Assembly: GCF_033947565.1 (NCBI RefSeq)
Contig: NZ_JARPVX010000006.1
Span: 62,001 to 126,000 of the forward strand
Source: Lichenihabitans sp033947565
Lineage (GTDB): Bacteria > Pseudomonadota > Alphaproteobacteria > Rhizobiales > Beijerinckiaceae
Length of the DNA: 64,000 nucleotides
Direction: 5' to 3'
The position numbers and the translations under genes were made by a program. The notes below the pieces were generated by a model that was not told the origin of the DNA, did not search any database, and was given only the letters and a program-made list of their open reading frames with translations. This document shows positions 51,215 through 60,084 of this stretch, piece by piece; positions within the stretch are counted from its first letter, which is position 1; every line of letters starts with the position of its first letter.

Positions 51215-52774
51215 GTGACGGCCTCGACGGCACCGACACCGCGACGAATGCGGGGCGCATGGGGCCACGCGCCCTGGACACTGCTGCCGGTCGGGGTGGT
51301 GGCGGCCGTGACCGTGCTGCCGATCGCCTATGTGGTGGCGCAAGCCGGCAAGGCCGCCCCCGGGCAGGCGTTCGCGCTGCTGGTCCGGCCTTATGTCGGC
51401 CAGCTTCTGCTCGGCACCTTTGCGCTCGTCGGTGGCGTCACGGGACTGAGCCTCCTTCTCGGCGTCGTTCTGGCCTGGCTGGTCGAGCGCACGGACGTGC
51501 CCGGCCGCCGCTGGTGGGGCCTGGCCCTCGCCATGCCGCTCGCCATTCCGGCCTATGTCAGCGGCTTTGCCTGGCTGTCCCTGACCCCCCGGGTCGAGGG
51601 TCTCGCGGGCGCCATCCCGATCATTGCGCTGGCCGAGTTCCCGCTCGTCTACCTGCCGGTTGCGGCGGCGCTGCGCGGGCTCGACGGGGCGCTCGACGAT
51701 GTGGCCTGCTTGCTCGGGCAGGGGCCATGGCGGCGTGCCTGGACGGTGGTGCTGCCCCAGGTTCTGCCGGCCGCCGCGGCCTCCGGGCTGCTAGTGTCCC
51801 TGCACATGCTGGTGGAGTTCGGCCCGCTGGCTTTGTTGCGCGTTTCGACCTTTACGACCGCCATCTACAGCGCCTCCGAACTCGAGTTCGACGGGGCTGC
51901 CACCGGTGTCCTGTCGGGCGTGCTGCTTGTTCTCTGCACGATATTCGTGGCGGCCGAGATGCGGGCCCGCGGGCGGCGGCGTTACGCGCGGCTCGGCTCG
52001 GGTGTGCGCCGCGCTGCGTCGCGCCTGCAACTCGGCCCCTGGCGGTGGCCGGTGTTGCTCGTCCTGGCTTCTGTTGTGGGCCTGTCGGTCGCGGTTCCTC
52101 TCGTCACCGTGGCCTCCTGGGTCGTGGTCGGGCGATCGTCCGGCTTGCCGCTGGCACGTATCGCCGGCGCGCTCAGCGGCTCGCTGCAATTGGCCGGGCT
52201 CGGCAGCCTCGCCACCACGGCGATCGGCCTGCTGCTGGTCCTCGCGGCCCTGCGCCAGGGGGCGGCGGCTCGCTGGCTTGAGCGCCTCCCCTACATCATC
52301 CACGCCGTCCCGGGCCTCGTGGTGGCGCTGGCTCTGGTGGCCGCCACGCTCGCGCTGGCGCCTGGTTTGTATCAGGGGGTCACGGTGATCGTGGTGGCCT
52401 ATGCGATGTTGGCGCTGCCGCTGGCCCAGGGAGCGATCCGTGCCGCCTTCGAACAGGCGCCACGTGGCCTCGAGGAAGCGGGCCTCGCGACCGGCCGTCC
52501 ACCATGGCACGTCTTCTATCGCATCACCCTGCCGGGCCTGGCGCCGGGCCTCGGCGCGGCGCTGGTCCTCACCTTCCTGTCGCTGTTGAAGGAATTGACC
52601 GCGACCCTGATCCTCGTGCCGACCGGCACCGACACGCTCGCCATGGAGGTCTGGTCGCACACGTCGCAGATGGAATATGGCGCCGCAGCCCCCTATGCGC
52701 TGTTGCTGGTGCTCGTGTCCGGCCTGCCGGCCTATGGGTTCGCGCGACGGCTCGATCGCGCCGGCGCCGCGTGA
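51215..52774 (+). CDS. Ferric-iron ABC transporter, fused permease
   Basis: 519 residues from GTG 51215, two bases after the binding-protein stop. It is a tandem of two six-helix permease halves (FbpB type). Each half has an EAA-like loop for the ATPase: ALRGLDGALDDVACLLGQGPW and AFEQAPRGLEEAGLATGRPPW. Imports iron across the inner membrane with the neighbouring ATPase. Its stop overlaps the ATPase start (GTGA), indicating coupling. Confidence 0.9.
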   Translation: MTASTAPTPRRMRGAWGHAPWTLLPVGVVAAVTVLPIAYVVAQAGKAAPGQAFALLVRPYVGQLLLGTFALVGGVTGLSLLLGVVLAWLVERTDVPGRRWWGLALAMPLAIPAYVSGFAWLSLTPRVEGLAGAIPIIALAEFPLVYLPVAAALRGLDGALDDVACLLGQGPWRRAWTVVLPQVLPAAAASGLLVSLHMLVEFGPLALLRVSTFTTAIYSASELEFDGAATGVLSGVLLVLCTIFVAAEMRARGRRRYARLGSGVRRAASRLQLGPWRWPVLLVLASVVGLSVAVPLVTVASWVVVGRSSGLPLARIAGALSGSLQLAGLGSLATTAIGLLLVLAALRQGAAARWLERLPYIIHAVPGLVVALALVAATLALAPGLYQGVTVIVVAYAMLALPLAQGAIRAAFEQAPRGLEEAGLATGRPPWHVFYRITLPGLAPGLGAALVLTFLSLLKELTATLILVPTGTDTLAMEVWSHTSQMEYGAAAPYALLLVLVSGLPAYGFARRLDRAGAA

Positions 52775-53811
52775 GCGCCTTTCTGGCCCTGCGCGGCCTG
52801 TCGAAACGCTTCGGCGCGGCGCCCGTCCTGCACGGCCTCGACCTCATGGTCGATCGCGGCACCGTGCTGGCGCTGCTGGGCGCCTCCGGATGTGGCAAGA
52901 CCACGCTGCTGCGCCTGGTCGCCGGTTTCGAGCAGCCGGATGCCGGCACGGTGACGCTCGATGGCGTGATGATGTCAGGTCCCGCCGGCCTGGTGCCGGC
53001 GCAGCGGCGCGGCATCGGGCTGGTGCCGCAGGATGGCGCGCTGTTTCCTCACCTTTCGGTCGGGCGCAATGTCGGCTTCGGCCTGCCGCGCGGTCGGCGG
53101 GCCGTTGCGGTCGAAGCGATGCTCGACCTCGTGGGGCTTACGGGCCAAGCGGGACGCCCGCCGCATACGCTGTCGGGCGGCCAGCAACAGCGCGTCGCCC
53201 TGGCGCGGGCCCTCGCGGTGGAGCCGAGCCTGCTGCTGCTCGACGAGCCCTTCAACGCGCTCGATGCTGTTCTGAGGCAGGAGCTTTGCCGGGACGTGCG
53301 GCGCATCCTCAAGGCCCGCGACGCCACCGCGATCCTGGTGACGCACGATCGCGATGAAGCGTTCGGCCTCGCCGATCAGGTGGCCGTGATGGATGCAGGG
53401 CGCATCGTCCAGGTCGGCACGCCCCGCGCCGTGTATCGCGAGCCCGCGAGCCTCGTGGCCGCGAGCCTCACGGGCGCCGTGCTGCGCCTGCCGGGGACTT
53501 TGATCGGCACGGGTGTCGAGACGCCGCTCGGCCGCCTGCCTGCGATGGTCCGCGAGACACTCTCGGATGGCCGCGTCGTGGTGGTGCTGCGGCCCGAGCA
53601 GATCGTGCCGGCCCCACCGGGGCAGGGCGTGTCGGCCACGGTGCTGGACCAGATCTTTTTGGGCCCGCGGGCCACGGTCGAGCTCAGCCTCCCGACTGGC
53701 TCCGACCCGCTCACCGTGAAGGCGAACTGGCCCGCCGACCGGGATTATGCCGCTGGGGCCGACGTCGCGGTGGCGGTCGCCGGGGCGGCCTCGGTGTTCC
53801 CCGTACAGTAA
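52771..53811 (+). CDS. Ferric-iron ABC transporter, ATPase
   Basis: 346 residues from GTG 52771. Walker A GASGCGKTT, Q-loop GLVPQDGALFPH, signature LSGGQQQRVALARAL, Walker B LLLLDEPFNALD and the H-loop VTHDRDE are all intact. The C-terminal 100 residues form a TOBE-type regulatory domain (VVVLRPEQIVP). Powers the permease encoded upstream. It converges on carA, 32 bases away, without a clear terminator. Confidence 0.92.
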   Translation: MSAFLALRGLSKRFGAAPVLHGLDLMVDRGTVLALLGASGCGKTTLLRLVAGFEQPDAGTVTLDGVMMSGPAGLVPAQRRGIGLVPQDGALFPHLSVGRNVGFGLPRGRRAVAVEAMLDLVGLTGQAGRPPHTLSGGQQQRVALARALAVEPSLLLLDEPFNALDAVLRQELCRDVRRILKARDATAILVTHDRDEAFGLADQVAVMDAGRIVQVGTPRAVYREPASLVAASLTGAVLRLPGTLIGTGVETPLGRLPAMVRETLSDGRVVVVLRPEQIVPAPPGQGVSATVLDQIFLGPRATVELSLPTGSDPLTVKANWPADRDYAAGADVAVAVAGAASVFPVQ

Positions 53812-53843
53812 CGGGCGAGAAGCGTCCCGTCCGTCCTTGAGGT

Positions 53844-55040
53844 TCAGGCCTTATCCATCAATCCGACGAACTGCCGGAACAGGTAATGGCTGTCCTTGGG
53901 GCCCGGCGAGGCCTCAGGGTGGTGCTGCACCGAGAACACCGGCGCATCCGTCAGCGCCAAGCCGCAGTTCGAGCCGTCGAACAGCGACACGTGGGTTTCC
54001 CGCACATTGGCCGGCAGGGTCGCGGTGTCGACCGCGAAGCCGTGGTTCATCGACACGATCTCCACCTTGCCTGTGTCCTGGTCCTTCACGGGGTGGTTGG
54101 CGCCGTGGTGGCCCTGGTGCATCTTGGTTGTCTTGGCGCCAACTGCCAGCGCCAGCATCTGGTGGCCCAGGCAGATGCCGAAGGTCGGCACCTTGGCCTT
54201 GATGATGTCCTGGATCACCGGCACCGCATAACGGCCGACGGCCGCCGGATCGCCAGGGCCGTTGGACAGGAAGACGCCGTCGGGCTTGAGCGCCAGGATC
54301 GCCTCGGCCGTGGTGGTGGCCGGCACCACTGTGACCTTGCACCCCGCATCGGCCAGCAGGCGCAGGATGTTGCGCTTCACGCCGAAGTCGAGTGCCACGA
54401 CGTGGTGTTTCGGCGCCGCCTGTCGGCCATAGCCGGTGGCGAGGTCCCAGGTGGTTTCGTCCCAGCCGAACCGTTCCGCGGTGCTGACGCCGGGCACGAG
54501 GTCGAGTCCATCCATGCCCGACCAGGCGCGCGCCTCGGCCAGCAGCGCGGCGCGGTCGAAGACGCCGTCGGGCGCATGGGCGATGATGGCGTTCGGCATG
54601 CCCTTGTCGCGGATCAGCGCCGTCAGGGCGCGCGTGTCGACGCCGCCGAGCCCGATAATGCCGCGCGCCTGCAGCCAGGCGTCGAGATGGGTTTTCGAAC
54701 GGTAGTTGGCGGGCGACGTGATCGGGGCGTGCAGCACCACCCCACGGATGCCGGCCGCGGCGCCCATGTCGACGGTTTCCACATCCTCGTCGTTGGTGCC
54801 GACGTTGCCGATATGGGGGAACGTGAAGGTGATGATCTGTCCGGCGTAGGACGGATCGGTGAGGATCTCCTCGTATCCCGTCATGGCGGTGTTGAAGCAC
54901 ACCTCGCCGACGGCATGGCCGGTGGCGCCGAAGCCCGTTCCCTCGAGGATCGTCCCATCGGCCAGCACCAGCAGGGCGGTCGGCTCTCGCTCGTCCCAGC
55001 CACCTGCGGCGGCTCCGTCTTGAACAGGATCGGTCGGCAC
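53844..55040 (-). CDS. carA: Carbamoyl-phosphate synthase small subunit
   Basis: 398 residues from GTG 55040; another in-frame start at 55085 would add 15 residues and neither has a strong ribosome site. The N-terminal CPSase domain has ALLVLADGTILEGTGFGA and FNTAMTGYEEILTDPSY. The glutaminase domain has GICLGHQ (catalytic Cys) and HHPEASPGP (His and Glu). It releases ammonia from glutamine for the CarB subunit, feeding arginine and pyrimidine synthesis. carB is not in the window. Confidence 0.96.
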   Translation of the reverse strand: MPTDPVQDGAAAGGWDEREPTALLVLADGTILEGTGFGATGHAVGEVCFNTAMTGYEEILTDPSYAGQIITFTFPHIGNVGTNDEDVETVDMGAAAGIRGVVLHAPITSPANYRSKTHLDAWLQARGIIGLGGVDTRALTALIRDKGMPNAIIAHAPDGVFDRAALLAEARAWSGMDGLDLVPGVSTAERFGWDETTWDLATGYGRQAAPKHHVVALDFGVKRNILRLLADAGCKVTVVPATTTAEAILALKPDGVFLSNGPGDPAAVGRYAVPVIQDIIKAKVPTFGICLGHQMLALAVGAKTTKMHQGHHGANHPVKDQDTGKVEIVSMNHGFAVDTATLPANVRETHVSLFDGSNCGLALTDAPVFSVQHHPEASPGPKDSHYLFRQFVGLMDKA

Positions 55041-55179
55041 AGTACACCCGTGGCTTCGCGAGCGGCCGGCCAAAGCGCCCGCCACTCACAGGGTTCATCG
55101 AAAGAATGCAAGCTCGGGATGTAGGCGTGGCCCGACCGCGGGTCAACCGCCGTCTCGTTGGCGTGCCGGAGTGCTGGAT

Positions 55180-55638
55180 ATGCGCGATCAACTGACTGCC
55201 ATGCTGAAGACGGCCATGAAGGCGGGCGACAAGCGTCGTGTCGCCACCGTCCGACTGATCCAGGCGGCCCTGAAGGATCGCGACATCGAGGCGCGCGGCA
55301 CGGGACGCGACGTGTCGGACGACGAGATCCTGGCCCTGTTGCAGAAGATGGTGAAGCAGCGGCAGGACTCGATCGCCATTTACGATGGTGCCGGGCGCGA
55401 CGACCTCGCCACCGGCGAGCGCGAGGAGATCGCCATCATCGCGGAGTTCCTGCCCGTCGCGATGTCCCCCGACGAGGTTCGCGCCGCCATTGCGGCCGCC
55501 ATCACGGATTCCGGCGCGGCCGGTCCGAAGGACATGGGCAAGGTGATCGCCACCCTGAAGGGCCAATACGCCGGGCGTATCGACTTCGCCAAGGCGAGCG
55601 GCACCGTCAAGGAGATGCTGGCGGCCCAGGCGGGCTGA
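55180..55638 (+). CDS. GatB/YqeY domain protein
   Basis: 152 residues from ATG 55180, which has CCGGAG 8 bases upstream. The family start RDQLTAMLKTAMKAGDKRRVATVRLIQAALKDRDIEARG and the C-terminal KDMGKVIATLKGQYAGRIDFAKAS match YqeY proteins, which share the tail domain of GatB. They occur as stand-alone proteins with an unproven tRNA or amidotransferase-related role. Divergent from carA, a frequent neighbour in Hyphomicrobiales. Confidence 0.92.
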   Translation: MRDQLTAMLKTAMKAGDKRRVATVRLIQAALKDRDIEARGTGRDVSDDEILALLQKMVKQRQDSIAIYDGAGRDDLATGEREEIAIIAEFLPVAMSPDEVRAAIAAAITDSGAAGPKDMGKVIATLKGQYAGRIDFAKASGTVKEMLAAQAG

Positions 55639-55718
55639 AGCCGCAGCATTGCCCTTGGGTCGTCTTTCGGGTTATAGCAAAGGCCATATTGCTCTCCATC
55701 TGAAATGTTGTTGCTGCT

Positions 55719-56213
55719 ATGGCTGCCCCGATCACGATGGACCCTGCTCACGCCGATCGTGACGATGCCGCGCCTTTGTCGCGACGCGACCCGCTCTACG
55801 GCTGCCCGGTCCACGACCTCCGTCACAAGCTGCGCGGCGCGGGCCTGCGCCCGACGCGGCAGCGCGTGGCGCTCGGCTGGCTGTTGTTCGCCCGCGGCGA
55901 CCGCCACGTGACGGCCGAAAAGCTTTATGAAGAGGCCACGGGCGCGCGGGTGCCGATCTCGCTCGCCACCGTCTACAACACGCTGCATCAGTTCACCGAG
56001 GTGGGCCTGCTACGCGAAATTGCGGTGGATGGGTCGAAGACCTATTTCGACACCAACGTCACCAACCACCATCACTTCCTGTACGAGGACGAGAATCGGC
56101 TGGTGGACATTCCCGGCACCGAGATCCCGGTCGGCGATCTGCCGGTGGCGCCGGTCGGCATGGAAGTGGCCCGGGTCGATGTGGTGATCCGGCTGCGTCG
56201 CAAGGCCGTCTAA
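55719..56213 (+). CDS. irr: Irr, haem-responsive Fur-family iron regulator
   Basis: 164 residues. Fur fold with the DNA-binding helix GLRPTRQRVALGWLLF and ISLATVYNTLHQFTEVGLL. Irr hallmarks: the haem regulatory motif YGCPVHD with Cys29, and the His cluster NHHHF at 117-119, both at the positions known from Bradyrhizobium japonicum Irr. Irr represses or activates haem and iron genes at ICE boxes and is degraded or inactivated when haem is present. A candidate ICE box stands before the iron importer in this window. A strong terminator follows. Confidence 0.95.
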   Translation: MAAPITMDPAHADRDDAAPLSRRDPLYGCPVHDLRHKLRGAGLRPTRQRVALGWLLFARGDRHVTAEKLYEEATGARVPISLATVYNTLHQFTEVGLLREIAVDGSKTYFDTNVTNHHHFLYEDENRLVDIPGTEIPVGDLPVAPVGMEVARVDVVIRLRRKAV

Positions 56214-56239
56214 GGTTCATCATCGGTTGGATCGACAGG

Positions 56240-56265
56240 ATGCGCGCTCCGCGAGGGGCGCGCAT
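56240..56265 (+). terminator. Intrinsic terminator of irr
   Basis: ATGCGCGC-TCC (56240-56250) pairs with GGG-GCGCGCAT (56255-56265) around a GCGA tetraloop, and the stem runs into TTTTTCGTTT. It starts 27 bases after the irr stop. Confidence 0.9.
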
Positions 56266-56277
56266 TTTTCGTTTGGG

Positions 56278-56826
56278 TCAGTCGACCTTCTCGTCCGGGT
56301 AGACGCCCCAAAGGTTCGTTTCCTGGATGTAGCCGTCGTAATTGTCGCCGAAGATATGGCACCAGCCATCGTCGCAACGCTTGACATTGGTCAGCACGCT
56401 GGGCTGCAGGTTGGCCGCAACCGCGGCACCGTCCGACGCCGACCTGCGGAGTTGCAGAAAGGTGTCCTTCTTCCACGGCGCCACCAGGGCGGTCCGCCGC
56501 CCCGACAACAGCGAATGCAGCACCCAGCCTTCCGTGCCTTCGGAATCCCGGATCTTGCGCCAGGTTTCGAATTCGGCGGTGATCTCCACCGGCAGACCGG
56601 CACGCTGGTAGATCCAAAGGGTGCGATGTTCCTTGGACGGTCCTTCGCGCAGGTTCACGTGGTCCGACTTCAAGCTGACGTAGCGTGGCACCGGCAGGCC
56701 GGACGCCGTGCCGACCTGCTGGGCCTCCGCCACCCCGCCGCTGGCCAGCAAGATCGCCAGAGCCGCTACAAGGCACTTGGGCCGGAGCCCGCGCGGGCCG
56801 GAAGGGTGCAGGGTGGTGCTGGTCAT
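56278..56826 (-). CDS. Secreted bacterial SH3-domain protein
   Basis: 182 residues from ATG 56826. Signal peptide LVAALAILLASGGVAEA, then two SH3-like repeats: YVSLKSDHVNLREGPSKEH...WRKIRDSEGTEGWVLHSLLSG and a second half with VLTNVKRCDDGWCHIFGDNYDGYIQETNLWG. Each shows the typical V-N-L-R-x-G-P opening or W-x-x-V/I closing of bacterial SH3_3 domains, which usually bind peptidoglycan or stem peptides. It has no catalytic domain. Convergent with irr, so likely its own transcript. Confidence 0.85.
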   Translation of the reverse strand: MTSTTLHPSGPRGLRPKCLVAALAILLASGGVAEAQQVGTASGLPVPRYVSLKSDHVNLREGPSKEHRTLWIYQRAGLPVEITAEFETWRKIRDSEGTEGWVLHSLLSGRRTALVAPWKKDTFLQLRRSASDGAAVAANLQPSVLTNVKRCDDGWCHIFGDNYDGYIQETNLWGVYPDEKVD

Positions 56827-57127
56827 CAAGGTCCGTCGCCGTTGACGGCCGACTCGTCGAGGCGGCAGGGTCTGTGGCAAGCGCCACTCTGATCGGCCCT
56901 TGGTTAATAGGCGCTTACGTTCGAACCAAGGTCCGAAGGCGGCTCACAATGGCATCGCTCGGGTGCGCCGACGCTGCGGCAGCCCGACGCGCGCGAAGCC
57001 CCGACCTTGATTTCATGGCCGCAGGCAACCACGTCTGGTGACGAACAGTAAGGATATCCGGTGCGAGACTGCCGTGTGCGTACCGGGGCGCGGGGCCTTT
57101 GAGGACCGCGACATCGAGGAGTTGATC

Positions 57128-57385
57128 ATGACCCAAGTCATCAGCCAGTCGCCCCTGTCGCAGGACGACTTCGCCCATCTGGGGCAGGGTGCCATCGCCT
57201 ACGTCAAAGCCATCCGGTCGGACGACGTCACGCGGTTGTTCCCGCAGGTGTCCGACATCCAGCCCGGTCTCGACCTGTTTCTGTTGCTCGGCGCCAATGG
57301 CGTGCCGATCATGCTGACGGATTCGAAGGACGCGGCCGTGGCCAATGCCTGGGAGCACCAGCTCCAGACCGTCAGCCTGCACTGA
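57128..57385 (+). CDS. DUF1150 family protein
   Basis: 85 residues from ATG 57128, with GAGGAG 8 bases upstream. The sequence LSQDDFAHLGQGAIAYVKAIRSDDVTRLFPQV and the ending LFLLLGANGVPIMLTDSKDAAVANAWEH match DUF1150. In many alphaproteobacteria it follows an Hsp20 gene, but none is present here. It is 11 bases before rluD and probably co-transcribed. Function unknown. Confidence 0.88.
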   Translation: MTQVISQSPLSQDDFAHLGQGAIAYVKAIRSDDVTRLFPQVSDIQPGLDLFLLLGANGVPIMLTDSKDAAVANAWEHQLQTVSLH

Positions 57386-57396
57386 CGGGGCAGGGC

Positions 57397-58434
57397 ATGC
57401 AGACTTTACGCGACGCGCAGCCCGCGTTGCTCGATGAGGCCGGTGGTTCCACCGGCCTTTTCCATGTCGAGGTCGGTTCCGAGCAGGCCGGGGGGCGGCT
57501 CGACAGGGTGCTGGCCGAAGCCGCCGAGGCGGCAGGCCTGCCGCTGTCGCGCACCCGTCTGCAGCGCCTGATCGCCGAGGGGCACGTCCGACTCGGCGAA
57601 ACCCCCATCACCGATGCGCGGGCCAAGCTGCCAGCCGGGTCGCTGGTGACGATCGCGGTGCCGCCCCCCGAGCCGGCCGAGCCCATCGGTCAGGACATCC
57701 AGCTCAATGTCGTCTTCGAGGACGACCACCTGATCGTCATCGACAAGCCGGCCGGGCTCGTGGTGCATCCTTCGGCCGGTCATGCCGACGGCACGTTGGT
57801 GAATGCGCTGATCGCCCATTGCGGCGACAGCCTGTCGGGCATCGGCGGCGTGCGCCGGCCCGGCATCGTGCATCGGCTGGATCGCGACACCTCGGGGCTG
57901 CTGGTGGTGGCCAAGACCGATGCGGCCCATGCGGGTTTGGCCGCCATCTTCGCGGATCATGGGCGCTCGGGGTCGCTGGTGCGCGACTACCATGCCTTTG
58001 TCTGGGGCGTGCCGGACCGCCCTTCGGGCAGCGTCGAGGCCGCGCTCGGCCGCGACGTGCATAACCGGTTGAAGGTCGCCATTGTGCCGGCCCATCGGGG
58101 CCGTCATGCCGTCACCCATTGGAGCCGGGAGGCGACCTTCGGTCAGGCGGCCCTGCTGCGCTGCCGGCTCGAAACGGGCCGCACCCATCAGATCCGCGTC
58201 CATCTCACGTCGATCGGCCATCCGGTGATCGGCGACGCCACCTATGGCACCGGCTTTCGCACCAAGGCCGATCGCCTGGAGGGGCCTGCCCGCGCGATCG
58301 CGGCAGCACTGTCGCGCCAGGCCCTGCATGCCACCACGCTCGGCTTCGAGCATCCGATAACGGGCGACGCCATGCTGTTCCACTCGGTTCTGCCGCCCGA
58401 CCTGGCGTCTTTGGCGGCTGCGTTGCAAGGCTGA
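57397..58434 (+). CDS. rluD: RluD-family 23S rRNA pseudouridine synthase
   Basis: 345 residues from ATG 57397. N-terminal S4 domain (RLDRVLAEAAEAAGLPLSRTRLQRLI), catalytic domain with GIVHRLDRDTSGLLVVAKT containing the catalytic Asp, and LETGRTHQIRVHLTSIGHPVIGD. These enzymes convert uridines 1911/1915/1917 in helix 69; RluC/RluA-like specificity cannot be excluded. It follows DUF1150 closely. Confidence 0.9.
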   Translation: MQTLRDAQPALLDEAGGSTGLFHVEVGSEQAGGRLDRVLAEAAEAAGLPLSRTRLQRLIAEGHVRLGETPITDARAKLPAGSLVTIAVPPPEPAEPIGQDIQLNVVFEDDHLIVIDKPAGLVVHPSAGHADGTLVNALIAHCGDSLSGIGGVRRPGIVHRLDRDTSGLLVVAKTDAAHAGLAAIFADHGRSGSLVRDYHAFVWGVPDRPSGSVEAALGRDVHNRLKVAIVPAHRGRHAVTHWSREATFGQAALLRCRLETGRTHQIRVHLTSIGHPVIGDATYGTGFRTKADRLEGPARAIAAALSRQALHATTLGFEHPITGDAMLFHSVLPPDLASLAAALQG

Positions 58435-58547
58435 CGGCCGGGCGCCGTCGCGCGCGGAGCTCGCCGCAAGCCAAGGCGAAGCACGCCAGGCTCAATCCTC
58501 GCGGGGCTTGTCGGCTGCCCCGCGCGGGTGCTAGCCCGGCCGGCATC

Positions 58548-59342
58548 ATGTCCGTCGCCGTCGCCGCCTTCTATTGCTTCACGCCCTTAGCCGGCCTCCC
58601 TGCGTTGCGGGATCGCCTGCGGGCCGAGCTCTCGGCCTTGAACGTCGTCGGCACGTTGCTACTGGCGCCCGAGGGGCTGAACGGCACCCTGGCGGGAGAT
58701 CCGGAGCAGCTTGCGGCGGGGCTCGCCAGCCTCGGCCGCGTGGCTGCCTTTCGGCCACGGATGTCGACCCATTCGACGCTGCCGTTCCGCCGCCTGAAGG
58801 TGCGCCTGAAGCGCGAGATCGTGACGCTCGGCGTCCCGGGGCTCGATCCGGCCAAGCGCACCGGCACACCCGTGGCCCCTGCCGACTGGAATGCCATCCT
58901 GCGTGATCCGACCATTCCGGTGATCGATGTGCGCAACGGCTTCGAGCATGCGATCGGCAGTTTTGAGGGGGCACTCGACCCCGCTACGACCAGCTTCACC
59001 GATTTCCCGCATTTCGTCGCCACCCGCCTCGATCCCTCACGCGACAAGACGGTGGCGATGTTCTGCACCGGCGGCATCCGCTGCGAGAAGGCGAGCGCGC
59101 TGCTGCTGGAGCGGGGGTTTGACACCGTTTATCAGCTCGACGGCGGCATCCTGGCCTATCTGGAGCAGGTTGCCGAACCCGAATCTTTATGGCGTGGCGG
59201 CTGCTTCGTGTTCGACGAACGGGTGGCGCTTGGCCATGGGCTCGTCGCGCAAGCGCAGCCGCTCTGTGCGCGGTGTTCCATGCCGCTCGAGGCCGGCCAT
59301 GCCGGAGATGGGTGTCGGGCCTGCGCCGACGCGATCGCCTGA
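58548..59342 (+). CDS. trhO: tRNA uridine 5-oxyacetic/hydroxylation rhodanese, TrhO (YceA)
   Basis: 264 residues from ATG 58548. N-terminal acylphosphatase-like domain (FYCFTPLAGLPALRDRLRAELSALNVVGTLLLAPEGLNGTLAG) and a rhodanese domain with VIDVRNGFEHAIGSFEGAL and the active-site FCTGGIRCEKAS (Cys). The C-terminus has a Cys cluster (CARCSMPLEAGHAGDGCRAC), normal for the family. TrhO hydroxylates U34 of tRNA. A GC-rich 8-bp hairpin (58500-58507/58517-58524) lies just upstream. Converges on crtW with one base between. Confidence 0.92.
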   Translation: MSVAVAAFYCFTPLAGLPALRDRLRAELSALNVVGTLLLAPEGLNGTLAGDPEQLAAGLASLGRVAAFRPRMSTHSTLPFRRLKVRLKREIVTLGVPGLDPAKRTGTPVAPADWNAILRDPTIPVIDVRNGFEHAIGSFEGALDPATTSFTDFPHFVATRLDPSRDKTVAMFCTGGIRCEKASALLLERGFDTVYQLDGGILAYLEQVAEPESLWRGGCFVFDERVALGHGLVAQAQPLCARCSMPLEAGHAGDGCRACADAIA

Positions 59343-59343
59343 C

Positions 59344-60084
59344 CTAAGGCTGCCGGGCGCTCGGCAGGCGCCACCAGGGAAGTTGCGGCGCCAGGTGATG
59401 CTCGTGGTGATAGCCGAAGTGGAAGCAGGTCAGCAGCGACACCAGCCACGGATAATTGTTGCTGCGGGCGTTGTGCTGGTCCGCAAAGTCGTCGTCCTCG
59501 TGCCTGTGCGGCAGGAAGGTGCCGAAATAGAACAATTGCAGCGACGAGATCACGGCCGGCACGGCCCAAAGCAGCAGGATGTTGGCCATGCCGGCCCCGA
59601 ACACCCCCTTATAGACTGCCACCACCACGGCGATGGTGAGGAACGGCCGCCAGCCGAAATAGCGCCGGAAGAACACCGTGTACCAGGACCACAGGTGTTC
59701 CGGGTCATCGGCATAGAAGTCAGGATCGAGCGCCGTGCCGGGATGCCGGTGATGGTCGAAATGCGCGCCGACCAGCCGATCGTAAGAAAAGCCCGCATAA
59801 AGCACGAGGCAGAGCCGGCCGACCGCGCGGTTGAGGCGCGGATGGTAGGGCGCCAAGGATCCGTGCATTCCGTCATGGGCCACGATGAACAGGCCGACGC
59901 TGAGCCAGCATTGCAGCAGCATCAGAAAGGGCGTCGCAACGCTGCCGACCGTGTCCCAGCGGTGCAGGAAGACGCCGTAGATATGCCCGACCAGCCAAGC
60001 CGCGATGATCAAAGCCGCGAGGCCGAGGCCCGTCAGGCTTTGGGCGGCGGTGCCGCTGCGCTTTTGGGCAAGCGTCGCGCTCAT
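59344..60084 (-). CDS. crtW: Beta-carotene 4-ketolase
   Basis: 246 residues from ATG 60084, overlapping the crtZ stop (ATGA). Membrane di-iron oxygenase with the CrtW histidine clusters: VAHDGMHGSLAP, GAHFDHHRHPGTALDPDF, LPHR in FYFGTFLPHR and FHFGYHHEHHLAPQLPWWRLP. The usual A-H-D-A-M-H reads A-H-D-G-M-H. It adds the 4- and 4'-keto groups to beta-carotene or zeaxanthin; together with CrtZ the product would be astaxanthin. Last gene of the crt operon. Confidence 0.94.
   Translation of the reverse strand: MSATLAQKRSGTAAQSLTGLGLAALIIAAWLVGHIYGVFLHRWDTVGSVATPFLMLLQCWLSVGLFIVAHDGMHGSLAPYHPRLNRAVGRLCLVLYAGFSYDRLVGAHFDHHRHPGTALDPDFYADDPEHLWSWYTVFFRRYFGWRPFLTIAVVVAVYKGVFGAGMANILLLWAVPAVISSLQLFYFGTFLPHRHEDDDFADQHNARSNNYPWLVSLLTCFHFGYHHEHHLAPQLPWWRLPSARQP

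Noticed and set aside
56904..56918. CtrA-like TTAA-N7-TTAC upstream of the SH3 gene
   Set aside because: One mismatch in the second half-site; such near matches are frequent and position relative to the start is unremarkable.
58500..58524. 8-bp GC-rich hairpin CGCGGGGC/GCCCCGCG before trhO
   Set aside because: No T-run and no matching consensus; a real terminator of rluD is possible but not supported beyond the stem.
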